A stretch of 64,000 bases of DNA from UBA11606 sp964504305 (GTDB taxonomy: Bacteria; Actinomycetota; Acidimicrobiia; Acidimicrobiales; Aldehydirespiratoraceae), in assembly GCA_964504305.1 (NCBI GenBank), contig CAZDEB010000001.1, positions 310,001 to 374,000 of the forward strand. The letters are read 5' to 3'. Below the pieces are notes generated by a model, which saw only the letters and a list, made by a program, of their open reading frames with translations, did no database searches and was not told the origin of the DNA. Shown piece after piece: positions 16,497 to 24,909 of the stretch (position 1 is the first letter of the stretch; each line of letters begins with the position of its first letter). The position numbers and the translations under genes were made by a program.

Positions 16497-17286
16497 ATGG
16501 CGACCATCCGAGAGCGCAAACCTGGTGTGTGGGAGGTACGGGGTTACACGGGCAACGATCGCAAAGGCAAGCCCACCCAGGTCAGCCGAACGGTCCACGG
16601 CACGAAGAAGGACGCTCAGTTGGCGGGCGCCGAATTGATGGTGAAGCGGGCCCGCAGCGCCGGCGGTCGAAAGTTGTGCGCGCTACTCGACGAGTGGATC
16701 GAGATCAAGACGCGCGGCTGGGCCGACCTGACCTTGCGTGATCAGACGGGCCGAGTCCGGCTGGTGTGCGCCGACCGGATCGCCAACATGTCGGTGGCGT
16801 CCATCGGAGTGTCCGACATCGACCGTTGGGTCGCTCGATTGCGTCGGGCGGGAGTTGGCGAGGGTCGATCCGCAACCAACACACGGTCCTGCGCTCGGCG
16901 CTACAGCAGGCGGTCCGTTGGGAATGGATCGCCAGCAGCAGCGGACGCTGACCTCCGATGAGGTGAGGGCGGTGATAGCCGCCGCGGCCGAGGTTCATGA
17001 GATGGCGCCGCTGGCTTTCCGTCTTGGCGCGGAGATGGGCGCTCGTCGCCGTGAGCTGGCGGCGCTGCGGGTCGACCAAGCCCGGGTGAAGTACGGCGAC
17101 GTCACCACGTGGCTATTCATGCCCGACGCCGAGCCTCCCAACCCCGACCGGATCGGCTGGTGGTGGCGCCGATCGCGCGAACTAGCCGGAATCGACCGGC
17201 ACTGGCGGCTGCACGACCTGCCCAACCGGTCGGCCACGGCCGACGAGGCGCTCGCGCTGGTGCTTGGGGATGCGCTGGGTGGGTAG
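16497..17286 (+). pseudogene. Inactivated tyrosine integrase
   Basis: The N-terminal frame (ATIRERKPGVWEVRGYTGNDR) matches the intact integrase at 8361. It shifts frame near 16860 (SIRNQHTVLRSALQQAVRWEW) and again near 16935 (TLTSDEVRAVIAAAAEVHEMAP). About 50 residues after AALRVDQ are deleted. HDLRH has become HDLPN and the Tyr-containing end is lost. Recombinase activity is therefore impossible. It shows that a related element once integrated at the same site. Confidence 0.88.
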
Positions 17287-17307
17287 GGCGCGGCAAGCAC
17301 GCCCCAC

Positions 17308-17895
17308 TCAACTGCGACAGAAGGTGAGCAGTTCGTAAATGGAACCGCCGTCGGCTCGTTCCAGTGCTTGGCGGTACTGTCGGCGCAGTTCGTCCGTGGT
17401 GACGTCGAGGTTCCGGCCCCACGTGAAGACAGGTTCGTTCATTGATTGCAGAAGGTGGTCCGCGGCGATGCGGCCGTGACGGCCGTTTCCGTTCGGGAAG
17501 GGGTGAATCTGGACGAGTCGATGATGGAATCTGACGGCCAGCTCATCGGCATCGTAGGTTTCCATTTCCACCCACGCTCGTGTGTCATCGACCAATGTCC
17601 GCACCGCGGTTACGATCTGCGCGGGGTTGATGCCGATGTTGGTTTCACGTTTGCGGTAATGACCGGCCCACTTCCACACCTGCCCGAACATGGCCCGGTG
17701 GAGGTCGCGGAGGTACTTGTCGTCGAGGAGAACGTCCGTTGCAGGCGACCGGAGCTGCAGCGCGGCGGCGATGTTTCGCTGCTCCGCGTCGAACAGGTCA
17801 GCGCGCGTGGAGATGTAGGAGGGGATCAGGCCATCACGATCGTCCTCGGGCAGTGCTGTGTGACCGTCGCCTTCCGGCAACAGCGGATCGCTCAC
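17308..17895 (-). CDS. Mobile mystery protein B (Fic domain)
   Basis: The GTG at 17895 overlaps the upstream gene's stop (GTGA) and gives 195 residues. A Fic core is present with HPFPNGNGRHGR, close to the consensus HxFx(D/E)GNGRxxR but with Asn at the acidic metal-binding position, which may weaken AMP-transfer. The sequence fits the mobile mystery protein B family, which travels with a XRE-type partner on mobile elements. It is presumably a toxin-like nucleotidyl transferase, controlled by protein A. Confidence 0.85.
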   Translation of the reverse strand: MSDPLLPEGDGHTALPEDDRDGLIPSYISTRADLFDAEQRNIAAALQLRSPATDVLLDDKYLRDLHRAMFGQVWKWAGHYRKRETNIGINPAQIVTAVRTLVDDTRAWVEMETYDADELAVRFHHRLVQIHPFPNGNGRHGRIAADHLLQSMNEPVFTWGRNLDVTTDELRRQYRQALERADGGSIYELLTFCRS

Positions 17896-18356
17896 TTGTG
17901 GACCTCGGCGTCGCGCCAAAGCCCGCGACGGTCAATCAGTTCGGCTGCGAGTTCGTCGATCTGTGCTTCCAGGTCGGTCTCGGATACCGATTGGTCCTCG
18001 AGTCGGCTGTGGTGCTCGACGGTGGCTAGTTGTTGACGTGCCTTGTCGCGAGCACGCGTTTGGATGATCCCTTCGAGCGAGGTCCTTGGGACGATGGCGT
18101 AGACGAGTTCGCACTCCATCGCGGCCGCGGCGCGCTCGAGGGTGTCGATCTGAATGGTGGAGCGGCCTTCGCTGCGTTCGAGGTCGACAACGCTTTGCTG
18201 GCTGATGCCCATCCGTCGACCCAGTTCGGTTGTCGACATCCCAAGGGCCTCGCGAACGGCCCGAATCCAACCGCGGTGGGGCCGCGGGATCTCCCTCGGG
18301 CCGATGTTCTGCAGCCTCTCGTCGAGGCGTCGCCTAGCGATCTGCGCTTGCTTCAT
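17892..18356 (-). CDS. Mobile mystery protein A (XRE HTH regulator)
   Basis: This 154-residue protein has a XRE-type HTH (MSTTELGRRMGISQQSVVDLERSEG), then DTLERAAAAMECELVYAIVP, a stretch typical of mobile mystery protein A. A long charged helical tail follows. It is the antitoxin-like or regulatory partner of the Fic protein that overlaps it downstream. An inverted repeat upstream (18409-18441) is a likely autoregulatory operator. Confidence 0.85.
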   Translation of the reverse strand: MKQAQIARRRLDERLQNIGPREIPRPHRGWIRAVREALGMSTTELGRRMGISQQSVVDLERSEGRSTIQIDTLERAAAAMECELVYAIVPRTSLEGIIQTRARDKARQQLATVEHHSRLEDQSVSETDLEAQIDELAAELIDRRGLWRDAEVHK

Positions 18357-18408
18357 GGGGGTAAGATACAGGACAGAGCCAGTAGAGGCAAGCTATATCT
18401 ACATGTCC

Positions 18409-18441
18409 AGACCTGTAAGACCGAGAAAACTCTACAGGTCT
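18409..18441 (-). promoter_or_regulatory. Operator upstream of mobile mystery pair
   Basis: AGACCTGTA (18409-18417) and TACAGGTCT (18433-18441) form perfect 9-bp arms separated by 15 bases, 53 bases upstream of the protein A start. The AT-rich segment TAGATATAG between them and the start could supply the -10 box. XRE regulators often bind such paired sites. Confidence 0.5.
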
Positions 18442-18499
18442 GCGCCACTAAGCTCCTGTGCATCCTCCCGCTCGGTGCCTGACGAACGCAGCGTCTGTC

Positions 18500-18682
18500 T
18501 CAGTCTGCATCCACTCGCCGTTCGGAGATCCATTCGTCGACGACTGTGGGGTCGAAGCGGATGAACTTGCCGATCTTGAGGTAGGGGATTCGGCGTTCGA
18601 AGACGAGTCGGCGAATGAATCGTTCGGTGACGCCGAGATGTTAGGCGAGGTCTGGGATCCGCAGGAGTTGGCGGGTGGTCAT
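18500..18682 (-). pseudogene. Excisionase-like gene with nonsense codon
   Basis: Read from the ATG at 18682, the frame encodes MTTRQLLRIPDLA, stop, HLGVTERFIRRLVFER, then a wing ending FIRFDPTVVDEWIS. This is an AlpA/excisionase-type HTH interrupted by TAA at 18641-18643. The codon is one base from GAA, which would restore DLAEHLGVT. Its start overlaps the relaxase fragment stop (ATGA), so the two were once coupled. Confidence 0.7.
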
Positions 18683-19401
18683 GGCTGTGAGATCCCTTCG
18701 TCGGCGATGTCGGGGCTTTGGTCGATGGCGGCGGTCTTGGCGCGCGACCGTGAGAGCGCTAGGCGGATGCCGGCGTAGTAGCGGTTCGTGTGGCGGCCTC
18801 TGGACAGGGCCGTGTAGGCGAGTTCGTTGTAGAGGCTGTCATCGCCGAGGAAGTAGGCGTCGTCACACGTCATACCCTGGGCTTTGTGGGCGGTGACCGC
18901 GTAGCCGCGGCTGAGGTGACCGGCGCTGATGTATTCGTTGGGGACGTGGATCGCGGTGCCGTCGTCGAGCCTGATCCCCAGTCCGGTCTTGTCGGCGTGG
19001 GTGACGGTGGCCTGGTGGCCGTTGAGCAGCCCGAGTTTGTGGCGGTTGCGGTGGGCGACGACTCGATCGCTGAGGGCAAACTCGATGCGGTGGTTGTGCC
19101 ATATCGGGTCGCAGAGTTGGCCGTGGCGACAGAGCAGATCGCTGGCTTGCCGGTTGAGGTCTGAGACGTCGGCGCGGTTGGCGGCCAGCATGATGGGGTG
19201 GCGTCCGTCGGCGTGGGCGGTGTGCCAGTCGGCGACCAGGGCGGTTCTCACAGTTTCGGCGTCGGGGCCGGTGGTCAGGCTGCCGGCGGTCGCGAGGTGC
19301 CCCAGTGCCCGGTGAGCGTCGAGTTGCCGCATTGCGGTGAGCGCGGCCTTGTGGTCGGGGTCGTGTTGTCTGCGGTTCCCGGTTAGACGGACCGGTCGCA
19401 C
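18679..19401 (-). pseudogene. Relaxase-helicase C-terminal fragment
   Basis: About 240 residues match the C-terminal superfamily-1 helicase part of TraA/MobF-type conjugative relaxases: LTGNRRQHDPDHKAAL, GYAVTAHKAQGMTCDDAYF (motif V region) and YTALSRGRHTNRYY (motif VI). The relaxase domain and Walker A half are missing. The frame continues a little beyond 19401 before joining unrelated Fic sequence near 19430. It indicates conjugative ancestry for the decayed element. Confidence 0.75.
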
Positions 19402-19431
19402 GGGCGGACGGGTCGCGTGATTATCCAGCGG

Positions 19432-19807
19432 ATGTTGCGGAAGGCCGGATTGACCCGTCGGGCGATCCTTCCGCTTTCGGCCGGTCTGTTGGCGAACACG
19501 GACCGCTACTTCGAGTCGCTCAACACCTACCGTGCGGGTGAGATCGAGCCACTCGTTTCCACCTTTGTCGACGCCGCGTTCAGTTCGCTCGACAACGCGA
19601 GCCGGCTAGCTCGGGATCTTTCCGCCGTCCGCGACTCCTGGAACGAGACAGTGTCGGCTCGAGCAGATTCGACGGTCTGGCCGTTGATCGACTCGCCGAA
19701 TTGGGGATTGTTCGTCAGAACTCGCCGGCGAGACGAACCGAATATGGCTTGTCTCCGAGGTTTTGGACTCAGTTGAGTTGTTCATGGAGCGCGCCCGCCG
19801 CAAATGA
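19432..19807 (+). pseudogene. Fic-family protein C-terminal fragment
   Basis: LTRRAILPLSAGLLANTDRYF, followed by ESLNTYRAGEIEPLVSTFVD, is typical of the C-terminal half of large Fic proteins. The Fic HxFx motif half is absent. Near 19690 the frame shifts; the expected tail (NRIWLVSEVLDSVELF) continues in another frame to a TGA at 19805-19807. It abuts the relaxase fragment head to head, showing a deletion or rearrangement junction. Confidence 0.65.
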
Positions 19808-20111
19808 CCGCCTCAGGTTTCCGTCTGTCCCTACGAACCGCCTTGGCTGCGCCGACCCCGCGATGACTGGCGCACAAGTGCTGACATTGACTGGTTCCGG
19901 CCCCTGTCGAGCTTGAAGTGGCTTAGCGAGGGGCTCGAGGGGCTCGAGGGCTCGAACATCGGCGGACTGGTCAGCTAGAGCACGCACGAGCGTCCTGGTT
20001 ATTCGAGGGGGAGCTGTTTTGACGACACCCCCTCCACTGTCAACGGTCTGGCGAGGTGTTGTAGAAAGGCCCGTGTAGAACCGTCGACGGTGACAGATGC
20101 GGAGTTGTTGG
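19808..20111. other. Intergenic region, possible old element border
   Basis: No gene is visible. The stretch has GTCCCTACGAACCGCC near 19829, similar to the right end of the intact element, and a short GGGGCTCGAG-type tandem repeat at about 19926-19950. Confidence 0.35.
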
Positions 20112-20540
20112 GTGACTGAAGAATCTGAGGTGTTGGCCACGTTCGAGGGGTACGCGGATGCGTATTGCGCCAAGGACACCGAGGCCCTGATGGCGTTGTT
20201 TGATTCCGGCGATGACATCTCGGTGATCGGCACCGGTGCCGACGAGTTGTGTGCCGGCCGAAGCCAGATCGAGGGTCTGTTCGAGCGGAACTTTGCCGAA
20301 GCGACCGCCGATCGGTTTGAGTGGCATTGGCGTCATGTAACCCTACGGGGCAACACGGCGACGGTCGCCGCGTCACTGACGATCCATCTCCACGCGGACG
20401 GCGAAGCCCTGGCTGTCCCGATCCGGTGGACGGTGAGCCTGCACCGCCACGGCGGGCGTTGGCTGTGGCTACATCGGCACGCCTCGGCCGCAGCCGCCGA
20501 CCAAGACGACGGCGCCGCCTACCCCGGCCAGAACGCCTAG
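20112..20540 (+). CDS. NTF2-like (SnoaL/DUF4440-type) protein
   Basis: The GTG at 20112 is preceded by GGAG seven bases upstream and gives about 142 residues. The pattern EVLATFEGYADAYCAKDTEALMALF, SVIGTGADELCAGRSQIEGLF and GGRWLWLHRHASAA is that of a NTF2-fold protein of the SnoaL/DUF4440 group. Family members include isomerases, hydrolases and non-catalytic ligand-binding proteins. No neighbour points to a substrate, so the function stays open. Confidence 0.7.
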   Translation: MTEESEVLATFEGYADAYCAKDTEALMALFDSGDDISVIGTGADELCAGRSQIEGLFERNFAEATADRFEWHWRHVTLRGNTATVAASLTIHLHADGEALAVPIRWTVSLHRHGGRWLWLHRHASAAAADQDDGAAYPGQNA

Positions 20541-20568
20541 CGCCAGGGTTGAGCGGTGCCGGTTTCGG

Positions 20569-21393
20569 TCAGGGTTTGGTGGCGGTGATGACGTAGCCGC
20601 GGATCTTGCTATCGAGGTCAGTGGCGCCAAAGCGGTCCCGGATAGCGGCGGTTGCGACCTTGGTAGCCTCCGTCAGCCGGTCCGGGTCCCGGGCCTCGAT
20701 CTCGTTGCGCAACGGAGTGCCCTGGCAGTACGCCACCGCCGGGATCTCACACGACGCCGCACGGCTCCGAACTTCCAGAGCCTCAAAACCAGCAGGTGTC
20801 AAGAAACCGCCCGCGGCGACATCACCCTCGATGACGGTCTCGTCGTAGTAGCCATGCGGCGTCCGGGCCAGGAACGCCGGCGGGTCCTGTGGCCACAGGC
20901 CGGCAACCGCCCGGGTCACTTCGTCGGCGAACTCGTTGTCCTCGATGCGGTCCCACACGTTGAACAAGAACACCCCACCCGGTCGCAACACGCGAGCCAC
21001 CTCGGCAAACGCGGCGGCGCGGTCCGGGAAAAACATCACCCCGAACTGACACGCCACCGCATCGAAGGAACCGTCCTCGAACGGCAGCTCCGTGACATCG
21101 GCGGCCTGCCACACCACCGCCCGGGCAGTACCGATCGCCATCGCGTGATCGATCATCGGCTGGTTCAGATCCGTGGCCGTCAACGCCACCGACTCCGGCA
21201 AACCGGCGGCCATCGCCCGGGTGACCACACCGCTCCCAGCAGCAACCTCCAGCACCGACGAGACCCCCAACCGGTCAAGCCGGGCGACAAGGTCATCGGC
21301 ATAGGCCTCGAAGATCAACGGCACCAACAGCCGGTCATACAATTCCGGCACCGACCCGGCGAACACCAAATCCGATACTTGCTGATCATCCAC
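20569..21393 (-). CDS. Class I SAM-dependent methyltransferase
   Basis: From the GTG at 21393 (GGAG six bases upstream; ATGs at 21432 and 21534 give untypical N-terminal extensions) the protein has 274 residues. It shows the Rossmann methyltransferase motifs: VLEVAAGSGVVTRAMA (motif I), ATDLNQPMIDHA (acidic ribose contact), ADVTELPFEDGSFDAVACQFG (motifs post I/II) and RVLRPGGVFLFNVWD (motif III). It belongs to the UbiE/Methyltransf_11-like group. The substrate is unknown. Confidence 0.85.
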   Translation of the reverse strand: MDDQQVSDLVFAGSVPELYDRLLVPLIFEAYADDLVARLDRLGVSSVLEVAAGSGVVTRAMAAGLPESVALTATDLNQPMIDHAMAIGTARAVVWQAADVTELPFEDGSFDAVACQFGVMFFPDRAAAFAEVARVLRPGGVFLFNVWDRIEDNEFADEVTRAVAGLWPQDPPAFLARTPHGYYDETVIEGDVAAGGFLTPAGFEALEVRSRAASCEIPAVAYCQGTPLRNEIEARDPDRLTEATKVATAAIRDRFGATDLDSKIRGYVITATKP

Positions 21394-21530
21394 GTCGTTC
21401 TCCGTCCTGGCTAGTCCACGATGCTCGCACATCAAATCCCGGCCTGTCGGCGAGCCCGTGCGGCTTGGACCGTCTTCGTTGCCACAGTCGTAGGTCTCCA
21501 GGCAGAGGCCGTACTCGGTCTCGGCTGGTT

Positions 21531-22541
21531 TCATCTGCCGAGGAGTTGGTTCAGTTGTGCCTCATCGGTTGTTCGGCGTGGCCGGTCGGTCCGGCTGCTC
21601 ATGCCGAGGTCGCCGTTGACGCGTCCTGAGAGGGCTGGCGCGTCAAGGGGTTCGGGTTCTGTGAAGCAGTCATGTAGCCAGTGGGTTCGTTCGCTGCCCC
21701 AGTAGCGCAGCATCGTGACCGCCCCATCATCAACCGGCGTGACGCAGCCTTCGGTGGTGATGAAACCGGCCCAACTCAGATGCACCGCGTCGAACGTCTC
21801 GGCCACGCTTGACCAGTCCGGCAGCAAATGGCAGGAGAGCTCATGCACGGCGGCCCGTTGGTGTGGAACGTCCAGCAGTCCGGATTGTTCGATCTGCTGA
21901 TTGGGGCCAGGGAGTTCCCAGCCGCCATGGGGCCGGGGGGCTTGCGCCGGGTGGGTAGTCACGAGCGCGGCCCAGTCGTCGGGGCGGTGTATCTCGAATA
22001 CACGGATGCCGGGCCGGGTCGGAAGGCGCCAGCGACTAGTGGGTCCGGGAAATATCTCCCAAACGCCGACTAGTCCGTCGTGCACTTCGGGAGGTGGGTC
22101 AGTCACTGTCCACAAACCAGCCCAGGTGAACTCGCCGTTGCCGTAGACATCTTGGTAGCGCTCAAACAGTGGCCGCCGATCGGCGGGCTGGGCAGGACTG
22201 TCTGCGGAGTTCCACCACTGCTGACCGCGCGGATCCATCGGCGCGTGAAGCTCAGCGCCGAATCGCTCTGCGATCGCCGCGGCGATTGGCCGCCGCTGTT
22301 CGGCGCACCGATATGCGGCTGCCGCGGACTCCGCAGCGTCGCCGATCCAAGGCCCGACAAGCGATTCTGCCGCGTTGACGGCCACCGAACACAGCTCACC
22401 GAACCGCATCGATTCCACGGTACCGACGGCCGCATCCACCGCCCCAGGGGTGCTGTTGGACGGCTGTGCGAACCAGCTGACATCGTCGCGCTCGCGGGCT
22501 TCGAGCGCGGCAAGCAACGCCGTCCCCGCCGGCGAACTCAT
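21531..22541 (-). CDS. Uncharacterised 336-residue protein
   Basis: The ATG at 22541 starts MSSPAGTALLAALEARERDD. I do not recognise the family. The first half is Ala-rich and helical; the second half is Trp/His-rich (WELPGPNQQIEQSGLLDVPH, DWSSVAETFDAVHLSWAGF, SERTHWLHDCF). No signal peptide or membrane segment is seen. It lies upstream of the methyltransferase in the same direction with about 135 bases between them. Confidence 0.6.
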   Translation of the reverse strand: MSSPAGTALLAALEARERDDVSWFAQPSNSTPGAVDAAVGTVESMRFGELCSVAVNAAESLVGPWIGDAAESAAAAYRCAEQRRPIAAAIAERFGAELHAPMDPRGQQWWNSADSPAQPADRRPLFERYQDVYGNGEFTWAGLWTVTDPPPEVHDGLVGVWEIFPGPTSRWRLPTRPGIRVFEIHRPDDWAALVTTHPAQAPRPHGGWELPGPNQQIEQSGLLDVPHQRAAVHELSCHLLPDWSSVAETFDAVHLSWAGFITTEGCVTPVDDGAVTMLRYWGSERTHWLHDCFTEPEPLDAPALSGRVNGDLGMSSRTDRPRRTTDEAQLNQLLGR

Positions 22542-22639
22542 ACACGCATTCTCAAAGCCGATCACCAACCCATATTGGCAGGCCGAGCATCACCACACCG
22601 TCGCTTTCCGGAGCCGCAACGCCGATCGGCGCGGCGGGC

Positions 22640-22993
22640 TTAGCTGGCGTTGATGGCGACGAGGTAGAGGACGGCCGCGGTTGTAACCACGACCGCGGGA
22701 ATGTTCTCGAGGCGGTCGCCGGCGCGGATGTGGTAGCCAGCGGCACCGATCATCATGAGGATGACCCCGACCGCGGCGGCTGCGCCGAGCCATTCGAGGT
22801 CGGTTACCGCGGCGCCGATGAACACTCCTGCAGCGGCGAGGACTTCGGCCACCCCGATCGGGATCCGGATCTTGTTGTAACCGAGGCGAACCGCCTGCTC
22901 GATCCCGGTCTCATTGCCCACGAGCTTCATGCCGCCGATGCCTCCCATGGCGAGCACGAGCAGCGCGGTTGTGATCCATTCGAGTGCTTGCAT
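22640..22993 (-). CDS. DoxX-like membrane protein
   Basis: The 117-residue protein has four predicted transmembrane helices with the DoxX/DUF4870-like pattern: GIGGMKLVGNE in the first helix hairpin, then KIRIPIGVAEVLAAAGVFIG and a third segment with GYHIRAGD. Such small membrane proteins are common near stress or redox genes. A divergent MarR gene starts 146 bases away and may control it. Confidence 0.75.
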   Translation of the reverse strand: MQALEWITTALLVLAMGGIGGMKLVGNETGIEQAVRLGYNKIRIPIGVAEVLAAAGVFIGAAVTDLEWLGAAAAVGVILMMIGAAGYHIRAGDRLENIPAVVVTTAAVLYLVAINAS

Positions 22994-23139
22994 GAGAACT
23001 CCATTGCGAGGTCGGGCGCTCCGTGCGCCGCCGTTGGTCGATCATCATGCCAGTCAATAGTTGAGGATCACAACCTTTTCTGACATATATGATCTAGCAC
23101 ATCAAGGAGACTCGGGTGCGAAGCTAGTATGGGATCACG

Positions 23140-23589
23140 ATGACGAAGGATCGAAGCGAAGGGGCCGAGACGGCGGAGCTCGTCGACTTGTTGTTCACGG
23201 TGATGCCGATTGTGGCTGACCATGTCGACGACCGCCTCGAAGGGCTGGGCATGACGACTACCGACTACTTGGCGCTTCGCAGTGTTGATGGGCCGATGCC
23301 GATGAAGGATCTCGCGACCTGTATGGACATCGATCCCTCCTACGTCACGCTGGTAGCAGACCGTCTCGAGGAACTCGGGCTCATCGAAAGACAGCCCCAC
23401 CCCACCGACCGCAGGGTCAAGAACCTCGTGCTGACCGCCAAAGGGCAGCGGTTCAAGCAGAAGACCATCCCGGACAAGCTGTGGAGCGCGGCCACCATAT
23501 TCTCCGCCCTCACGAGCAACGAACGAGCTCAGCTCACCGACCTCCTCACCACACTCGCTACCGGCGCGGCGGCGAGACCTCAGGCGTAG
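23140..23589 (+). CDS. MarR-family regulator
   Basis: The 149-residue protein has a winged helix (MTTTDYLALRSVDGPMPMKDLATCMDIDPSYVTLVADRL with the wing HPTDRRVKNLVLTAKG) flanked by dimerisation helices, as in MarR. It is divergent from the DoxX-like gene. The shared gap contains TGATCTAGCACATCA (23088-23102), a weak TGAT/ATCA inverted pair that could be an operator. The ligand is unknown. Confidence 0.85.
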   Translation: MTKDRSEGAETAELVDLLFTVMPIVADHVDDRLEGLGMTTTDYLALRSVDGPMPMKDLATCMDIDPSYVTLVADRLEELGLIERQPHPTDRRVKNLVLTAKGQRFKQKTIPDKLWSAATIFSALTSNERAQLTDLLTTLATGAAARPQA

Positions 23590-23894
23590 TTGGCGAAGAC
23601 TTTGGAGTAGTTGTCCTGGTCGACTGTCTTCCCGGTCTCGATGTAGTACTTGAGGCCGAAAAGGTGCTTGGCGACGTTCTTTGTCATCTGACCCCGCATC
23701 AAGTGCTTCATGAATCCCGGCGCGAACGAGTTGGACGAGACCATTCTGAGCTCGGTGGTCTTGTCGTCGGTCGATGACAGCTCGTAGGTGGCCGACATCT
23801 CTTTCACGAACGGCAGGTTGTGTTCGACCACCTCTACTCGGAAGCTCTTGTGATCGTGAACGTCGGTGATCTGTCGGCCGAACCTCGTAGCCAA
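23580..23894 (-). pseudogene. 5'-truncated SRPBCC-fold protein fragment
   Basis: The frame encodes only the C-terminal half of a START/SRPBCC-like domain (VKEMSATYELSSTDDKTTELR, GFMKHLMRGQMTKNVAKHLF). The N-terminal strand and helix expected for this roughly 150-residue fold are missing; sequence before residue about 18 looks non-coding. It overlaps the MarR gene end by 10 bases and meets a full-length SRPBCC gene head to head, suggesting a rearranged paralogue. Confidence 0.5.
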
Positions 23895-23915
23895 CCAGCA
23901 GCAGAAGGAGCCGCC

Positions 23916-24374
23916 ATGAGAAACGTCACTGCAAAGGGCACCGTCGCCTCACCACGATCGAACGTCTGGGCCGTCCTGGCCGACTACCCGAACGTCGTCG
24001 ACTGGAACGAAGCCGTGAAGGAGAGCTACGCCATCGGCGACGCCGTCCAAGGCGTCGGCGCTCAACGCCAAGTCAACGTCGGCGCAAAGGGATCGATCAG
24101 GAACAGAGAGACCGTCACCGAATGGACTCCAGAAGCGCGAATGGTGATCGCCGTCGACCAGATTCAGAAACAACCCATCAAACAAGCCACGATGACGTTC
24201 ACCCTTTCCGACGGCGGCGCGACCACACCGTTCACCATGAGCTACGACTACGAACCCAAGGGAGGGCCGCTCTCGCTCATCTACGGGCCGATACTCGACC
24301 GGCTCCTCCACAAGGGGTTCAGCGCCTTCATTGCCGACCTCGGACCGGCCACGCAGGCTCGAACCACCGACTGA
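23916..24374 (+). CDS. SRPBCC-family protein
   Basis: The ATG at 23916 follows AAGGAG by five bases and gives 152 residues. The fold pattern is that of polyketide-cyclase/START-like proteins: VASPRSNVWAVLADYPNVVDWN, then QRQVNVGAKGSIRNRETVTEW and a long C-terminal helix. These bind hydrophobic ligands or act as cyclases. The neighbouring fragment on the other strand is a distant paralogue. No specific function can be assigned. Confidence 0.75.
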   Translation: MRNVTAKGTVASPRSNVWAVLADYPNVVDWNEAVKESYAIGDAVQGVGAQRQVNVGAKGSIRNRETVTEWTPEARMVIAVDQIQKQPIKQATMTFTLSDGGATTPFTMSYDYEPKGGPLSLIYGPILDRLLHKGFSAFIADLGPATQARTTD

Positions 24375-24434
24375 AGAACCCACAACCCTTCCCCACAACA
24401 AACCCGACTTGTGGCGGCTGGTTGTGCTGGTGAC

Positions 24435-24842
24435 CTAGCGGTGTTCTTTTCGCCAGACGACCTTGAGTCCGGACCAAGTTTCAGAGATCGCGCAGACTTT
24501 GACGTCGACCAATTTCGTGGCCAGAACGATGGCCCTGACGACGTCGCCCGTCAGGTCGGTGTTGACCTTGGCCGCTTTCTTTGGCCAGGCCACCCAGATC
24601 GTGCGGTCGGGGAACACCGCCTCGGCGAGCGACGCGAAGTCCGCCTCGAGGTCGCCGCGTTGGGTGTAGAAGGCAACCGCCACATCGGGCCGGTCGGCCA
24701 ATTGGGCATCGAGGCGAACATTGTCTGGGAGGTCGACCAGTAGCGATCGGAAGTCATCTGGTTCGTTGACCGTGGCTACGGCGTGGCCCGGCTTGATCCC
24801 GAGCTTGGTGGTGAGCGGTGTTGCTGAGTATCCGGCGGTCAT
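24435..24842 (-). CDS. DUF3052-family protein
   Basis: From the ATG at 24842 the product has 135 residues, the normal size for DUF3052, a small actinobacterial family: MTAGYSATPLTTKLGIKPG at the start, AFYTQRGDLEADFASLAEAVFP in the middle and IWVAWPKKAAKV with KVCAISETWSGLKVV at the end. Its function is unknown. It stands alone between the SRPBCC gene and the decarboxylase gene. Confidence 0.8.
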   Translation of the reverse strand: MTAGYSATPLTTKLGIKPGHAVATVNEPDDFRSLLVDLPDNVRLDAQLADRPDVAVAFYTQRGDLEADFASLAEAVFPDRTIWVAWPKKAAKVNTDLTGDVVRAIVLATKLVDVKVCAISETWSGLKVVWRKEHR

Positions 24843-24909
24843 CGCACGCTGCTTTCGACACCGGAGATCTTCGCCGGTAGCGGTGGACGGCACAAGCCTT
24901 CCGGTCGAT

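Larger units (their letters stand above)
16346..19830. mobile_element. Decayed second integrative element
   Basis: Behind the second attachment repeat lies a remnant island: a broken integrase, the mobile mystery A/B pair, an excisionase gene with a nonsense codon, a 5'-truncated relaxase-helicase and a broken Fic gene. The right border is uncertain. A GTCCCTA-GAACCGCC stretch at about 19829-19844 resembles the right end of the first element (16157-16172), but no third copy of the attachment repeat was seen. Confidence 0.55.
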
